Under the pieces are notes generated by a model. It had not been told where the DNA came from and searched no databases. It was given only the letters and a program-made list of their open reading frames with translations. From Brevibacillus formosus (GTDB taxonomy: Bacteria > Bacillota > Bacilli > Brevibacillales > Brevibacillaceae), in assembly GCF_003013405.1 (NCBI RefSeq), contig NZ_PXZL01000001.1, forward strand, positions 248,001 through 312,000: a DNA stretch of 64,000 bases, written 5' to 3'. Shown in pieces: positions 25,734-33,697 of this stretch. How positions within the stretch are numbered: position 1 is the first letter of the stretch; every line of letters begins with the position of its first letter. A program made the position numbers and the translations under genes.

Positions 25734-26381
25734 ATGACGAATCAAAATCTTGCCATCGAATCCTATGCGTTGGGAGCATTTCAAACCAATGCGTATGTGG
25801 TGACAAACACTGCTACTAACCAAACCATTGTGATTGACCCGGGAATGGAGCCAGATCAGTTGCTCCGCGCCCTCGCGAATAAAAACGTCGTTGCTATTCT
25901 TTTGACACATGCCCACTTGGATCATATTGGTGGTCTCAACCAAGTACGAGAATTGACAAAAGCACCGGTTTACATTCATCCACTGGAGCAGGAATGGCTC
26001 ACCAACCCTGATCTCAACGGATCTAGACGCTGGAATCTGCCTGAACTCATCGTATGTGAGCGGGCTGAACACGAACTGGAGGATGGTCAGACTCTGGAAC
26101 TGGCAGGATTTCACATTCAGGTGTTGCATACGCCAGGTCATTCACCAGGCAGTTGTTCATTCGTAATTGGTCAGCACTGCTTCGGTGGCGACGTTCTGTT
26201 TAACCAGAGCATCGGGCGTACGGATCTCTTCGGAGGAGATTATGAGACACTGATGATCAGCATCCAGGACAAACTGTTTGAGCTCGATGATGAAACGATT
26301 GTTTATCCAGGACATGGACCGAAGACGACGATCGACTACGAGAAAACGTACAATCCGTTTGTAACAGGCATGCTTCGTTAG
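25734..26381 (+). CDS. MBL-fold metallohydrolase (YqgX-like, glyoxalase II type)
   Basis: 215 residues from ATG 25734 behind AAGGAGGT, with a complete metallo-beta-lactamase fold. The metal motif THAHLDHIGG, the third His in HTPGHSPGS, Asp in FGGDVLF and the last His in YPGHGPKT are all present. Size and sequence match B. subtilis YqgX (GRTDL.GG..ETL...I..KL). Family members hydrolyse thioesters such as S-lactoyl-thiols. With bacillithiol in this host an S-lactoyl-bacillithiol hydrolase is possible but unproved. yqgY- and yqgZ-like genes follow within 6 kb. Confidence 0.85.
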   Translation: MTNQNLAIESYALGAFQTNAYVVTNTATNQTIVIDPGMEPDQLLRALANKNVVAILLTHAHLDHIGGLNQVRELTKAPVYIHPLEQEWLTNPDLNGSRRWNLPELIVCERAEHELEDGQTLELAGFHIQVLHTPGHSPGSCSFVIGQHCFGGDVLFNQSIGRTDLFGGDYETLMISIQDKLFELDDETIVYPGHGPKTTIDYEKTYNPFVTGMLR

Positions 26382-26474
26382 TCACTTCATCATTCTTTAT
26401 AAAGGTTGGGAGAGGATTTTGTCAGGTGATAGAGAATAGGAAGGGGTTACCATTTACCAAAGGAGCTATTCATT

Positions 26475-27731
26475 ATGAAGCGAACATGGAAATGGGCACT
26501 CATTCTCGTTATCGCCTGCACGAGTCTGGTTGGGTGTGCGGCACCCATCGCCCAAGCAGATAAGACGAACCAAGCTCCCAACGTGAAAGTGCCTGATCCC
26601 GAAACACCACCGCAGACAGCGCCCAATCATCAGGAGACACAACCTCCGACTCTGCCATCAAGATTTCCGGAACAGCGTATCTCTCTTCTTGCCGTTGGGG
26701 ATATCATGATGCATCAAGAGCAGTTGGATGCCGTCTGGGACCCAGCGACGAAGAGCTATGATTTTAAACGTTTCTTCCCGAATGTCATCCCGATGTTCCG
26801 CGAGGCAGACTGGGTCATCGGCAATCTTGAGACAACGATGAGCGGCAGCAAGGCAAAATACTCAGGCTATCCGATGTTTAATTCTCCTGAGTCGCTTGCG
26901 CACACGTTGAAGGAAATTGGATTTACTGCGGTATCGACAGCGAATAACCATTCGATGGACCGCAAAGAACAAGGGGTTCTGCAAACTATCAAATATCTCG
27001 ATGAAGCCGGTCTACCGCACACGGGAACCTTTGCAAGTCCCGAAGATCGAGATGAGCCCTTGTTGTTGAGTAAGGACGGATTCACACTAGCCTTGCTATC
27101 GTATACGTACGGAACGAATGGAATCGCCATTCCAGAGGGCAAGCCGTATTTGGTCAATTTGATCTCGCCTGCGCTGATGAAAAAAGACATCGCACGGGCG
27201 AGAGAAAAGGGAGCCGATCTGGTTGCAGTGGCGCTTCATTTCGGAAATGAGTATCAGCGTATGCCAAGTCCTGAACAAATCAAGACCGCGGAACAAGCTC
27301 TAACATTTGGAGCGGATTTGATTTTGGGTGCGCATCCACATGTGGTACAACCTTATGAATGGAAGACGGTTACCCTCGAAGATGGACGTCAACACAAAGG
27401 ATTGATCACTTATTCGTTAGGCAATTTCATCTCTGCGCAGCGATGGGACTACAAGGATGTTGGCGCAATCCTGAAGCTCGTGCTGTACAAGAATGAGTCA
27501 GGAGAGGCCAGCATCGAAAGTGCTGAAATGATTCCGACCTACGTTCATTTTTATCGGAAAAACAACAAGCGCAACTATGTCATTTACCCGGTGTCAGAAA
27601 CATTGGAGAAGCTGAAGCAAGGGCATAAATACCCTACGCTGACGAAAGAAGCGATCCAGTACATGACACAATTGCAGCAGGAAATGCCGGCTCATATCAA
27701 TAAGGTTGTCTCTAAGAAAAAAGCCAGCTAA
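26475..27731 (+). CDS. CapA-family lipoprotein (metallophosphatase-like)
   Basis: 418 residues. A lipobox SLVGC (Cys about 21) precedes a Pro/Thr/Gln-rich linker. The CapA/PgsA domain then has its conserved blocks: ISLLAVGDIMMHQEQ, DWVIGNLETTMSG, STANNHSMDRKEQGVLQTIKYLDEAGLPHTG, DLVAVALHFGNEYQRMPS and GADLILGAHPHVVQPYEW. This fold is the poly-gamma-glutamate CapA type, related to calcineurin-like phosphatases with metal-binding Asp, Asn and His. No pgs or cap genes are nearby, so capsule assembly is not indicated. It is exported and membrane-anchored. Confidence 0.85.
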   Translation: MKRTWKWALILVIACTSLVGCAAPIAQADKTNQAPNVKVPDPETPPQTAPNHQETQPPTLPSRFPEQRISLLAVGDIMMHQEQLDAVWDPATKSYDFKRFFPNVIPMFREADWVIGNLETTMSGSKAKYSGYPMFNSPESLAHTLKEIGFTAVSTANNHSMDRKEQGVLQTIKYLDEAGLPHTGTFASPEDRDEPLLLSKDGFTLALLSYTYGTNGIAIPEGKPYLVNLISPALMKKDIARAREKGADLVAVALHFGNEYQRMPSPEQIKTAEQALTFGADLILGAHPHVVQPYEWKTVTLEDGRQHKGLITYSLGNFISAQRWDYKDVGAILKLVLYKNESGEASIESAEMIPTYVHFYRKNNKRNYVIYPVSETLEKLKQGHKYPTLTKEAIQYMTQLQQEMPAHINKVVSKKKAS

Positions 27732-27750
27732 CGAATAGCTGGCTTTACTT
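27718..27750. terminator. terminator between convergent genes
   Basis: AAAGCCAGCTA pairs with TAGCTGGCTTT, and the 5' arm lies in the last codons of the CapA-like gene. A/T-rich tails on both sides make it usable in both directions. Confidence 0.75.
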
Positions 27751-28818
27751 CTTTCCGAATCCAAATGGCAGATTAAATTGTAGCTGGAGCTTTAATTCTT
27801 CGTCCATCAGCGTGATGCCCTGCACTTGAATATTGGGGGAGATCAGCTCCGGATAAAAACCGAGATCGTACGCTTCCTCCATTTCCTCCACGGTCGATTG
27901 AGGCAAGGCAAAGCCGTCAAAGTACAGCTCGGTAATGTGGAATTTAAGATGCGTAGGAGAGACGAGCTCATAGTTACCAACGAGCTTGAGTTCCATCTGA
28001 TCATAGGTGCCTTCCACGGTCAGCTTGTTATCCTCAAAGGAGAAATGGGATTGTTTAAACAAGGCGTCTTTCTCTATCAAAAAATTGTTGAAGTCAGTCT
28101 GGTTGATGGTTAGCGTGTGCTTGAGGAGACCTTCCGACTGAATTCGATCCGGCGTCGCCAACTCGGGAACTTGAACCATGACCTGCGCGAGCATTCCGAA
28201 GAAGGTCTGGAAAGCGGGCAAACCACGTTTTTCCCAGTCTAAAATCAAGTGATTCATCATGGATTCCACAACGGTCGGGTCATCCAGTTTTTGTACATTC
28301 TTTTCTTTTTCAGCGGCAACAGCGAGCATCTCTGCCAATTGAAGCTCGTATTTTTTTCGCAGCGTTTGAAGTTGTTCCAATCGATTCTTTTTGTCGGTTT
28401 GCATCGCGGTGAGCTTGGTGCGCTCAGTATGATAGGACTCTAATCGAGACATGTCACGCTCGTACAAGATCTCGTAGAAGTCGTACATCAATAAGAACTG
28501 ATTGAAATTTTCCGCATTTAATAGTAACGTCAGAAGATTAGTACGCTCGCCCATGTAATAGGCTCGCGCTACTTCACCGGCACGACGTTGTGTCGCTTCC
28601 ATCACTAGCTTTTGCCGTTGCAAATCGAGATCCATTTGAGCGATTTCCCCGTATGTCCGCGTCTCTTCTTCCTTGAGTAAGGTGAGGGTTCGCTCCAGCT
28701 CTTTTTGTGTAAAATGCTGTTGCAGGATGAGCTGCTCCAAAGGAGTAGCGGGCTCTTCCTGGGCGAATACCGTCAGTGGACATACAAGCAGGAACAAGAC
28801 GAGAAGAAATTTGCGCAT
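27745..28818 (-). CDS. secreted coiled-coil protein, 357 aa
   Basis: 357 residues. A signal peptide (MRKFLLVLFLLVCPLTVFA, cleavage before QEEP) is followed by about 160 residues of long helices with heptads and a YYMGERTNLLTLLLNAENFNQFLLMYDFYEIL segment, close to the CwlO/PcsB N-terminal coiled coil that binds FtsEX. Unlike those hydrolases there is no NlpC/P60 or CHAP domain. The second half is a beta-rich domain (NKLTVEGTYDQMELKLVGNYELV...) I do not recognise. It is possibly a cell-wall hydrolase regulator, by inference. The start is ATG 28818 with AAAGGTG upstream. Confidence 0.6.
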   Translation of the reverse strand: MRKFLLVLFLLVCPLTVFAQEEPATPLEQLILQQHFTQKELERTLTLLKEEETRTYGEIAQMDLDLQRQKLVMEATQRRAGEVARAYYMGERTNLLTLLLNAENFNQFLLMYDFYEILYERDMSRLESYHTERTKLTAMQTDKKNRLEQLQTLRKKYELQLAEMLAVAAEKEKNVQKLDDPTVVESMMNHLILDWEKRGLPAFQTFFGMLAQVMVQVPELATPDRIQSEGLLKHTLTINQTDFNNFLIEKDALFKQSHFSFEDNKLTVEGTYDQMELKLVGNYELVSPTHLKFHITELYFDGFALPQSTVEEMEEAYDLGFYPELISPNIQVQGITLMDEELKLQLQFNLPFGFGKK

Positions 28819-28911
28819 GATTTCACCTTTTGCTTTTGCCTTTCCATATTGTATGCTTCTTTTCGTATTATAGCCTTATCTAGTTGAATTTGGATAGCAG
28901 GAGAAGAGCTT

Positions 28912-30009
28912 ATGACGATGATCGAATTGATTCGCGAGGAAATAGAAAGCCAACCTGGGAAAGCCATCACGTTCGCGCGCTTTATGGAGTTGGCCCTCTA
29001 TCATGACACGTATGGATATTATATGGTCGAGCGACCCAAAGTAGGCAAAGCGGGAGATTTTTATACGAGCGCATCGGTGCATCCCGTCTTTGCGGAAACA
29101 ATCGCAGATGCTGTTATGGCATTATGGGAGGAGGCGGATATCACTTCGCCTGTTCTCGTGGAGATTGGTGGTGGAACCGGGGCTGTCTGCCGTCACATGC
29201 TGGAGCGCATCCGTGAGTGCAACCCAGAGGTATATAAAGAGTTGACGGTCATTTTGATAGAGGCGAGTCCGTATCACCGGAAAATGCAGCAGGAGACACT
29301 CCAGTGGCATGAGGGTCCGAAGCGCTGGTATTCTTCCGTGAATGAAGCTGCCAAGCACGAAAAAATAGAAGGAGTTATTTTCTCGAATGAATGGCTGGAC
29401 GCATCTCCGGTACATATGGTGGAAAAAACCAAATCCGGCTGGCAGGAAGTGTGGGTACGTGTTGGCGAGGAGGGGTTGGAAGAGTTCTTGGGGGAGATGA
29501 CACCAGCCCTAGGAGAATATGTGCGCGGGCTGAACCTGAAGCTGCCAATCGGCATGCGGATCGAGATAAATTTGGCGATGGAGCAAGCCGCACAAGAAGT
29601 TTCCTGCCTATTGAAAAAAGGATTTGTCATCACGATTGATTATGGAGACCTGCAAGAGGAGCTCTACCATCCCAGTCGAAAAAACGGAACACTGATGTGC
29701 TATCATCGTCATCAGGCTCATACCAATCCGTATATCCACATAGGCGAACAAGACTTGACGACACATGTGAATTTTTCTGCGTGGAAGCAGTATGGAGAAA
29801 AAGCTGGTCTATGGGAAAGGGACTATATGAGGCAGGATCGGTTTTTGATGCGGAATGGCTTGCTTCATAAAGCGGTCGCGCATATGGATACAGACCCTTT
29901 CACAAGCGTTGCGATGAAACGTAATCGGGCTATTCAGCAGCTGATTGATCCTGCTGGCTTGGGTGGGCGTTTTTGGGTCATGATCCAAGGAAAAGGCATC
30001 CGGGAGTAA
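28912..30009 (+). CDS. MidA/NDUFAF7-family SAM-dependent methyltransferase
   Basis: 365 residues. It opens IELIREEIESQPGKAITFARFMELALYHDTYGYY, typical of the SAM-MTase 28 (MidA) family. Motif I is VEIGGGTGAVCRHMLERI, and GVIFSNEWLDASPVHMVEK is the family's SNE(L/W)LDA.PV block. In mitochondria NDUFAF7 methylates an Arg of complex I. Bacterial substrates are unknown. The start is ATG 28912 with GGAGAAGAG upstream. It is monocistronic with a terminator at 30027-30058. Confidence 0.85.
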   Translation: MTMIELIREEIESQPGKAITFARFMELALYHDTYGYYMVERPKVGKAGDFYTSASVHPVFAETIADAVMALWEEADITSPVLVEIGGGTGAVCRHMLERIRECNPEVYKELTVILIEASPYHRKMQQETLQWHEGPKRWYSSVNEAAKHEKIEGVIFSNEWLDASPVHMVEKTKSGWQEVWVRVGEEGLEEFLGEMTPALGEYVRGLNLKLPIGMRIEINLAMEQAAQEVSCLLKKGFVITIDYGDLQEELYHPSRKNGTLMCYHRHQAHTNPYIHIGEQDLTTHVNFSAWKQYGEKAGLWERDYMRQDRFLMRNGLLHKAVAHMDTDPFTSVAMKRNRAIQQLIDPAGLGGRFWVMIQGKGIRE

Positions 30010-30026
30010 AAGAAGAAGTGAACACA

Positions 30027-30059
30027 AAAAAGATGCTCATGGCGAGCATCTTTTTTCTT
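30027..30059. terminator. bidirectional terminator
   Basis: AAAAAAGATGCTC pairs with GAGCATCTTTTTT around a short loop. The T-tract and A-tract make it symmetric, serving the methyltransferase and the DUF2626 gene. Confidence 0.85.
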
Positions 30060-30324
30060 ACATAATCAATTGTAGCAAAGCGTGTTCTTGTGGGCCTACT
30101 GGCATCACGAAGAACGTGTAATACGTAAATCCAACAAAAGACAGGAACATGAAGCCGAAGAAAATGTTTAGGTATACTCGTTCAGTCAGGTTCATGTAGC
30201 TCAACGCTACGAAGAAAGCAGTCAAACTGAAGAAGATGAGCGCCATCGGGTACAATTCTCCCCAAAACGCCATCAACGCGATCACAATGGTCCAGAAACC
30301 AAGAACGCGATACATACGATCCAT
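30058..30324 (-). CDS. DUF2626 membrane protein (YqgY-like)
   Basis: 88 residues with three hydrophobic helices. The start MDRMYRVLGFWTIVIALMAFWGELYPMALIFFSL and the block YMNLTERVYLNIFFGFMFLSFVGFTYYTFF match DUF2626 (B. subtilis YqgY). The function is unknown. The start is ATG 30324 with AAAGGGGGG upstream. It lies between yqgX-like and mgsR-like genes, as in B. subtilis yqgX-yqgY-yqgZ, but other genes are inserted between them. Confidence 0.8.
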   Translation of the reverse strand: MDRMYRVLGFWTIVIALMAFWGELYPMALIFFSLTAFFVALSYMNLTERVYLNIFFGFMFLSFVGFTYYTFFVMPVGPQEHALLQLIM

Positions 30325-30461
30325 TTTTTGTCCCCCCTTTTTGCCTCGAACGGTAAGATTTACAAGATTCCTCCCCCATTATATAGGACAGGCGAACACG
30401 TGTAAACGATAAAGGTATGACGGATTATTGTCACCCTAAAAGGAGAGACTGGACTTCGGTG

Positions 30462-31160
30462 CTAATACTGAATCACCGTATAGTTGCAGGATTGGCAACC
30501 GCGAATTTTGGAATCATCCTCACGTAACTCAATGTTCCCCAAGTACGTTTCGAATATTCCCATCAACAGAGCGTTGTGCATCTGGCATACGGCATTCGGA
30601 TATTTTTTTGCGCTGTCAGAGAAGGTGCAATTATTCACGCGAAAACGCAGCTTCCCTTCATCCATTGCTTCGATGTCTGGTTTCAATCCCTGAGCCACGA
30701 CAATCCGATGGACCAGGTCCAATTTTTCTTCCATAGAGGCTGTTTCTAAATTGATTCCGCTTTGGACAACCGCCCGTTTTGCCATCTCTGTTCCAATGCG
30801 ATGTCCCATTTTAATGAGAGCGGCTTCGCCAGCTTCGCCGAGCGAGAGCAGGCTTTCAATCGCGATATCGGCCAACAGCTGATAGTCACGAGGTGGGAAT
30901 TGCAGACTCACAACCTGTTCAGACAGTGAGTACAACCGACTGGGACGTCCTCCCTTACCGCTTTTGTCTGTAACAGCAGTGAGTAAATTCACGTCCTCCA
31001 ACTTCGTCAAGTGCAAGCGTGCCACATTAGGGTGGATAGAGAAGTGATCAGCTATATCCTGAACCGTGATGGGATCTTTACTGTAGGCGACAAATTGGTA
31101 AATGGAAAAACGGGTGGGGTCAGCTAAAGCACTGGTTAACTTTTGCGCATCGTGGTCCAT
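30462..31160 (-). CDS. ArsR-like HTH regulator with Cys-containing C-terminal domain
   Basis: 232 residues. The N-terminal winged helix (ALADPTRFSIYQFVAYSKDPITVQDIADHFSIHPNVARLHLTKLEDVNLL, residues about 10-60, then GKGGRPSRLY as wing) is like ArsR or SufR-type regulators. The C-terminal half (about 75-232) resembles the sensor domain of SufR-like proteins. It carries four Cys in the pattern C-X13-C-X29-C-X2-C (NNCTF, AVCQM, GCQSC). A metal or Fe-S redox sensor is a reasonable guess. The start is ATG 31160 with AAAGGGG upstream. The leader of this gene is occupied by the inverted-repeat element at 31195-31362, so its promoter lies in or beyond that element. Confidence 0.65.
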   Translation of the reverse strand: MDHDAQKLTSALADPTRFSIYQFVAYSKDPITVQDIADHFSIHPNVARLHLTKLEDVNLLTAVTDKSGKGGRPSRLYSLSEQVVSLQFPPRDYQLLADIAIESLLSLGEAGEAALIKMGHRIGTEMAKRAVVQSGINLETASMEEKLDLVHRIVVAQGLKPDIEAMDEGKLRFRVNNCTFSDSAKKYPNAVCQMHNALLMGIFETYLGNIELREDDSKIRGCQSCNYTVIQY

Positions 31161-31194
31161 GCCGATACCCCTTTCTCAAAACAATCTCCATAAG

Positions 31195-31362
31195 ATCAAA
31201 TTCAAAAAGTCGTCTTTTCAGCACCGAGAAAGTGGTGAGAACCTGAAAAAGGAGGAGCGGAGTGTAGGGGACCTACATGAGCACCGGACTTTGAAGGTGA
31301 ACGCCTCTTTCAATGTTGCTCAAGCCTTCAGGACTTCGTCGTGATCAAAAGACGACTTTTTG
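31195..31362. mobile_element. MITE-like element with 18-bp terminal inverted repeats
   Basis: TTCAAAAAGTCGTCTTTT at 31201-31218 is repeated as its perfect reverse complement at 31347-31364. Just outside lie direct repeats of 15 bp with one mismatch (AACAATCTCCATAAG at 31180-31194, AACAATCTTCATAAG at 31363-31377). The 128-bp interior has no ORF but can fold: TGAGCA with TGCTCA and, inside, TTGAA with TTCAA. It carries no transposase. Only one copy lies in this window, so mobility or repetition is inferred from structure. The direct repeats may be a target duplication or older flanking repeats. Confidence 0.5.
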
Positions 31363-31467
31363 AACAATCTTCATAAGTGTATCCCATTTTGTGTTACTTG
31401 TTAAGGTAGCAGTGTGCTACAACAGCAGATCATACGAATTTTCATCTAGTTTTTAAATTAACTACTA

Positions 31468-31496
31468 TTGACATAGTGTTAATGAAGCAGTAAAAT
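31468..31496 (+). promoter_or_regulatory. strong sigma-A promoter of mgsR
   Basis: TTGACA (31468-31473) and TAAAAT (31491-31496) are 17 bp apart. The transcript would have a leader of about 120 nt before the start codon at 31624. Apart from this promoter and the inverted-repeat element, the 463-bp gap 31161-31623 holds no gene I can support. Confidence 0.75.
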
Positions 31497-31623
31497 CCAA
31501 AGTAAGGAAAGAAATTTTATCAGCTAACTTTTCGTAAGAGCTTGAACGAAACATCAAGAACTGCAAATGGCAAGACTTTTATAGATGAAATTATTCGTGA
31601 TAGTTGAGATGGAGGGGTAACCA

Positions 31624-32001
31624 ATGGCCGTTGCTGAACGTACACAAACACAAAAATTAACGTTTTTCACTTATCCGAGCTGCACATCCTGTCGCAAAGC
31701 GAAGGCATGGCTGGCAGAAAACGGAGTAAATTACGAAGAGCGTCACTTGTTCAAAAATCCACCGACAGCAGAAGAACTGCTGGATATTATCAAAATGACT
31801 TCAAATGGCTTGGATGAAATCTTGTCAACGAGAAGTCAGCGCTTTAAAAACCTGGATGTTGATATTAATGATATGTCGGTGAAGGAACTGCTCGAAATGC
31901 TTAGCGAAGAGCCTCAGCTTTTGAAGCGTCCGATCCTGACTGATGGTGAAAACCTGATCGTCGGGTTCAATTCTTCCGCCATGAAAAATTTGTTGTCCTA
32001 A
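31624..32001 (+). CDS. mgsR: Spx/MgsR-family regulator
   Basis: 125 residues with an ArsC/Spx thioredoxin-like fold. A short N-terminal extension precedes KLTFFTYPSCTSCRKAKAWLAENGVNYEERHLF. The redox Cys pair is C20-x2-C23. The family RPILTDGENLIVGFN block (cis-Pro loop) is near the C terminus. B. subtilis MgsR (YqgZ) is a disulfide-activated, RNA-polymerase-binding regulator of general-stress genes. Assignment to MgsR rather than Spx rests on the SCTSC context and the nearby yqgX- and yqgY-like genes. ATG 31624 follows GGAGGGGT. It has a strong promoter and its own terminator. Confidence 0.78.
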   Translation: MAVAERTQTQKLTFFTYPSCTSCRKAKAWLAENGVNYEERHLFKNPPTAEELLDIIKMTSNGLDEILSTRSQRFKNLDVDINDMSVKELLEMLSEEPQLLKRPILTDGENLIVGFNSSAMKNLLS

Positions 32002-32003
32002 TG

Positions 32004-32034
32004 AAGAGGGGGGGAAATACCTCCTCTTTTTTGT
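32004..32034 (+). terminator. terminator of mgsR
   Basis: AAGAGG...GG pairs with CCTCCTCTT across a short A-rich loop, followed by six T residues. Confidence 0.8.
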
Positions 32035-32089
32035 TTGTCTATCGAAAGGTAAAATAAAGCCACAAGCTGATAAAAAGGTGTGAGTTCTT

Positions 32090-32857
32090 ATGGAGACCTT
32101 GCTTTTACAAAAACAGGACGGTATTGCCACAATCACATTAAATCGGCCGCATGTACATAATGCCATCAGTGTGGAGCTGGTTGAAGAACTGAATCAGGTC
32201 TTGCAAGACTGCCAAGCCGATCCTGAGGTGAAGGTTCTGATTGTGACGGGGACGGGCAGAAGCTTTGTTTCTGGCGGCGATTTGAATCAGTTTATTGCAG
32301 CGCGCGGCTTTGAACAGGCGCATCCTTTGCTCAGCAAAGTGACGGGGCTTTTGTCGGCCATTGATCAGTTTTCCAAACCGGTGATTGCCATGATAAACGG
32401 TGCGGCGGTCGGAGGTGGCTGTGAGTTTGCGGGTGCGTGTCATTTTCGTTTTGCCAGTGACAGGGCGACCTTCGGGTTTGTACAAATCAGCATGCATATT
32501 ACGACAGGGTGGGGTGGAGGAAGTCGGCTGTTGGACTTGCTGCCAGAGTCAAAAGCCCTCGCTCTCCTGCTGACTGGTGACAGATTGCGTGCAGAGGAAG
32601 CCAAGTCCTACGGTTTTGTTGACGAGGTATATACAGAAGAGAAGCTGCATGAGGAAGTATATCGTTTCGCTCGAAAAATCGCTGGCCAGCCGCTAGCTGG
32701 CATTGAGGCGTACATGAAGGTTTTGCAGTGGAAGCGAATGGGTCTTCCGCAAGAAGAACGAATCCGGCGCGAAGTGAGTCAATGTGCGCATCTATGGGGT
32801 AGCCCTGAACACGTCGCCGTGGTGGAAAGCTTCCTGACAAAGCGCCCAACATCCTGA
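32090..32857 (+). CDS. enoyl-CoA hydratase/isomerase superfamily (possible acyl-CoA decarboxylase)
   Basis: 255 residues with a complete crotonase fold. The oxyanion-hole motifs are intact (RSFVSGGDLNQF and AMINGAAVGGGCEFAGACHFRFAS). The region that normally carries the two catalytic Glu reads ISMHITTGWGGGSRLLDLL, without a Glu. The W-G-G-G-(S/T)-R-L pattern there is typical of methylmalonyl/ethylmalonyl-CoA decarboxylase-like members. Hydratase activity is therefore doubtful, and decarboxylation or proof-reading of branched acyl-CoA is an alternative. The start is ATG 32090. It is a single-gene unit about 2.3 kb upstream of the yng-like operon. Confidence 0.7.
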   Translation: METLLLQKQDGIATITLNRPHVHNAISVELVEELNQVLQDCQADPEVKVLIVTGTGRSFVSGGDLNQFIAARGFEQAHPLLSKVTGLLSAIDQFSKPVIAMINGAAVGGGCEFAGACHFRFASDRATFGFVQISMHITTGWGGGSRLLDLLPESKALALLLTGDRLRAEEAKSYGFVDEVYTEEKLHEEVYRFARKIAGQPLAGIEAYMKVLQWKRMGLPQEERIRREVSQCAHLWGSPEHVAVVESFLTKRPTS

Positions 32858-32991
32858 TCAATGGGGTTTCTTCCGTTTAAACATTTATTTGCTTGGACAT
32901 ACTTTTTCTAGTAGAAAGCGATTCTACAAGAGTAGGGAAAAGCATAGGATGAATTACATCATCCTTTTTAAAGGTAACGGGAGGGACTCAT

Positions 32992-33633
32992 ATGGTAGCT
33001 TCCAGACAAGACGCATGGACCGAAGATGACGATCTAGTGCTGGCGGAAGTCACCTTGCGCCACATACGCGAAGGCGGCACACAGCTTGCTGCATTTGAAG
33101 AAGTGGGTCAAAGGTTGGGAAGGACAGCAGCTGCGTGCGGCTTCCGCTGGAACAGTTGCGTACGCAAACGGTACGACGCGGCCATTTCGATTGCGAAAAG
33201 CCAAAGGCAGCAGTTGAAAAAGCTCGGGAGGATTCAAGCACCGCCCCCTGTGGTGGCTGAGGTAGAGGTCGTCACGTTGCATACAAAGCGTTCTGAGACA
33301 CCAGTAGCAGAGGTGCAAAAGTACGCGGATGTAGAGGAACAGCAGATTGAAGCAGTTATTCGCATGCTCGTCAATCAAAAAGAAATGACTCGTCGCTTGC
33401 GACAATTGGAACAAGAGTTGGAAGGAAAAGAGTTGGAGTTAAAAGAATTGAAAGAAGCTCACGAACGCGCTAGAAAAGAGCTGGATCAGGTTCAGGGTGT
33501 CAATGATGACTACCGTGCATTGGTACAGATCATGGAACGTGCACGCAAGCTTGCTTTTTTACAGGAAGAGGATTCCAACAAAGCGATCTTCAAAATGGAT
33601 GAAAATGGAAATTTAGAGCGCGTGGAAAAATAA
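32992..33633 (+). CDS. RsfA/YlbO-like regulator (Myb-type HTH)
   Basis: 213 residues. The N-terminal Myb/SANT-like domain reads DAWTEDDDLVLAEVTLRHIREGGTQLAAFEEVGQRLGRTAAACGFRWNS...KRY, the RsfA signature. After a Pro-rich linker there is a long charged coiled coil (about residues 118-190; EQELEGKELELKELKEAHERARKELD). RsfA in B. subtilis is a forespore-specific regulator that tunes sigma-F-dependent genes. YlbO is its mother-cell relative and sits next to ylbP, as here, so YlbO is the closer parallel. The start is ATG 32992 with GGGAGGG upstream. Confidence 0.85.
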   Translation: MVASRQDAWTEDDDLVLAEVTLRHIREGGTQLAAFEEVGQRLGRTAAACGFRWNSCVRKRYDAAISIAKSQRQQLKKLGRIQAPPPVVAEVEVVTLHTKRSETPVAEVQKYADVEEQQIEAVIRMLVNQKEMTRRLRQLEQELEGKELELKELKEAHERARKELDQVQGVNDDYRALVQIMERARKLAFLQEEDSNKAIFKMDENGNLERVEK

Positions 33634-33644
33634 GTGCAAGGCAT

Positions 33645-33679
33645 GAAAAAAGAAGCGGAGATTGATCCGCTTCTTTTGT
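33645..33679. terminator. bidirectional terminator
   Basis: AAAAGAAGCGGA pairs with TCCGCTTCTTTT across a 6-nt loop, with T and A tails. It serves the RsfA/YlbO-like and YlbP-like genes. Confidence 0.8.
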
Positions 33680-33697
33680 TTGAGCATCCAGAAGGAG

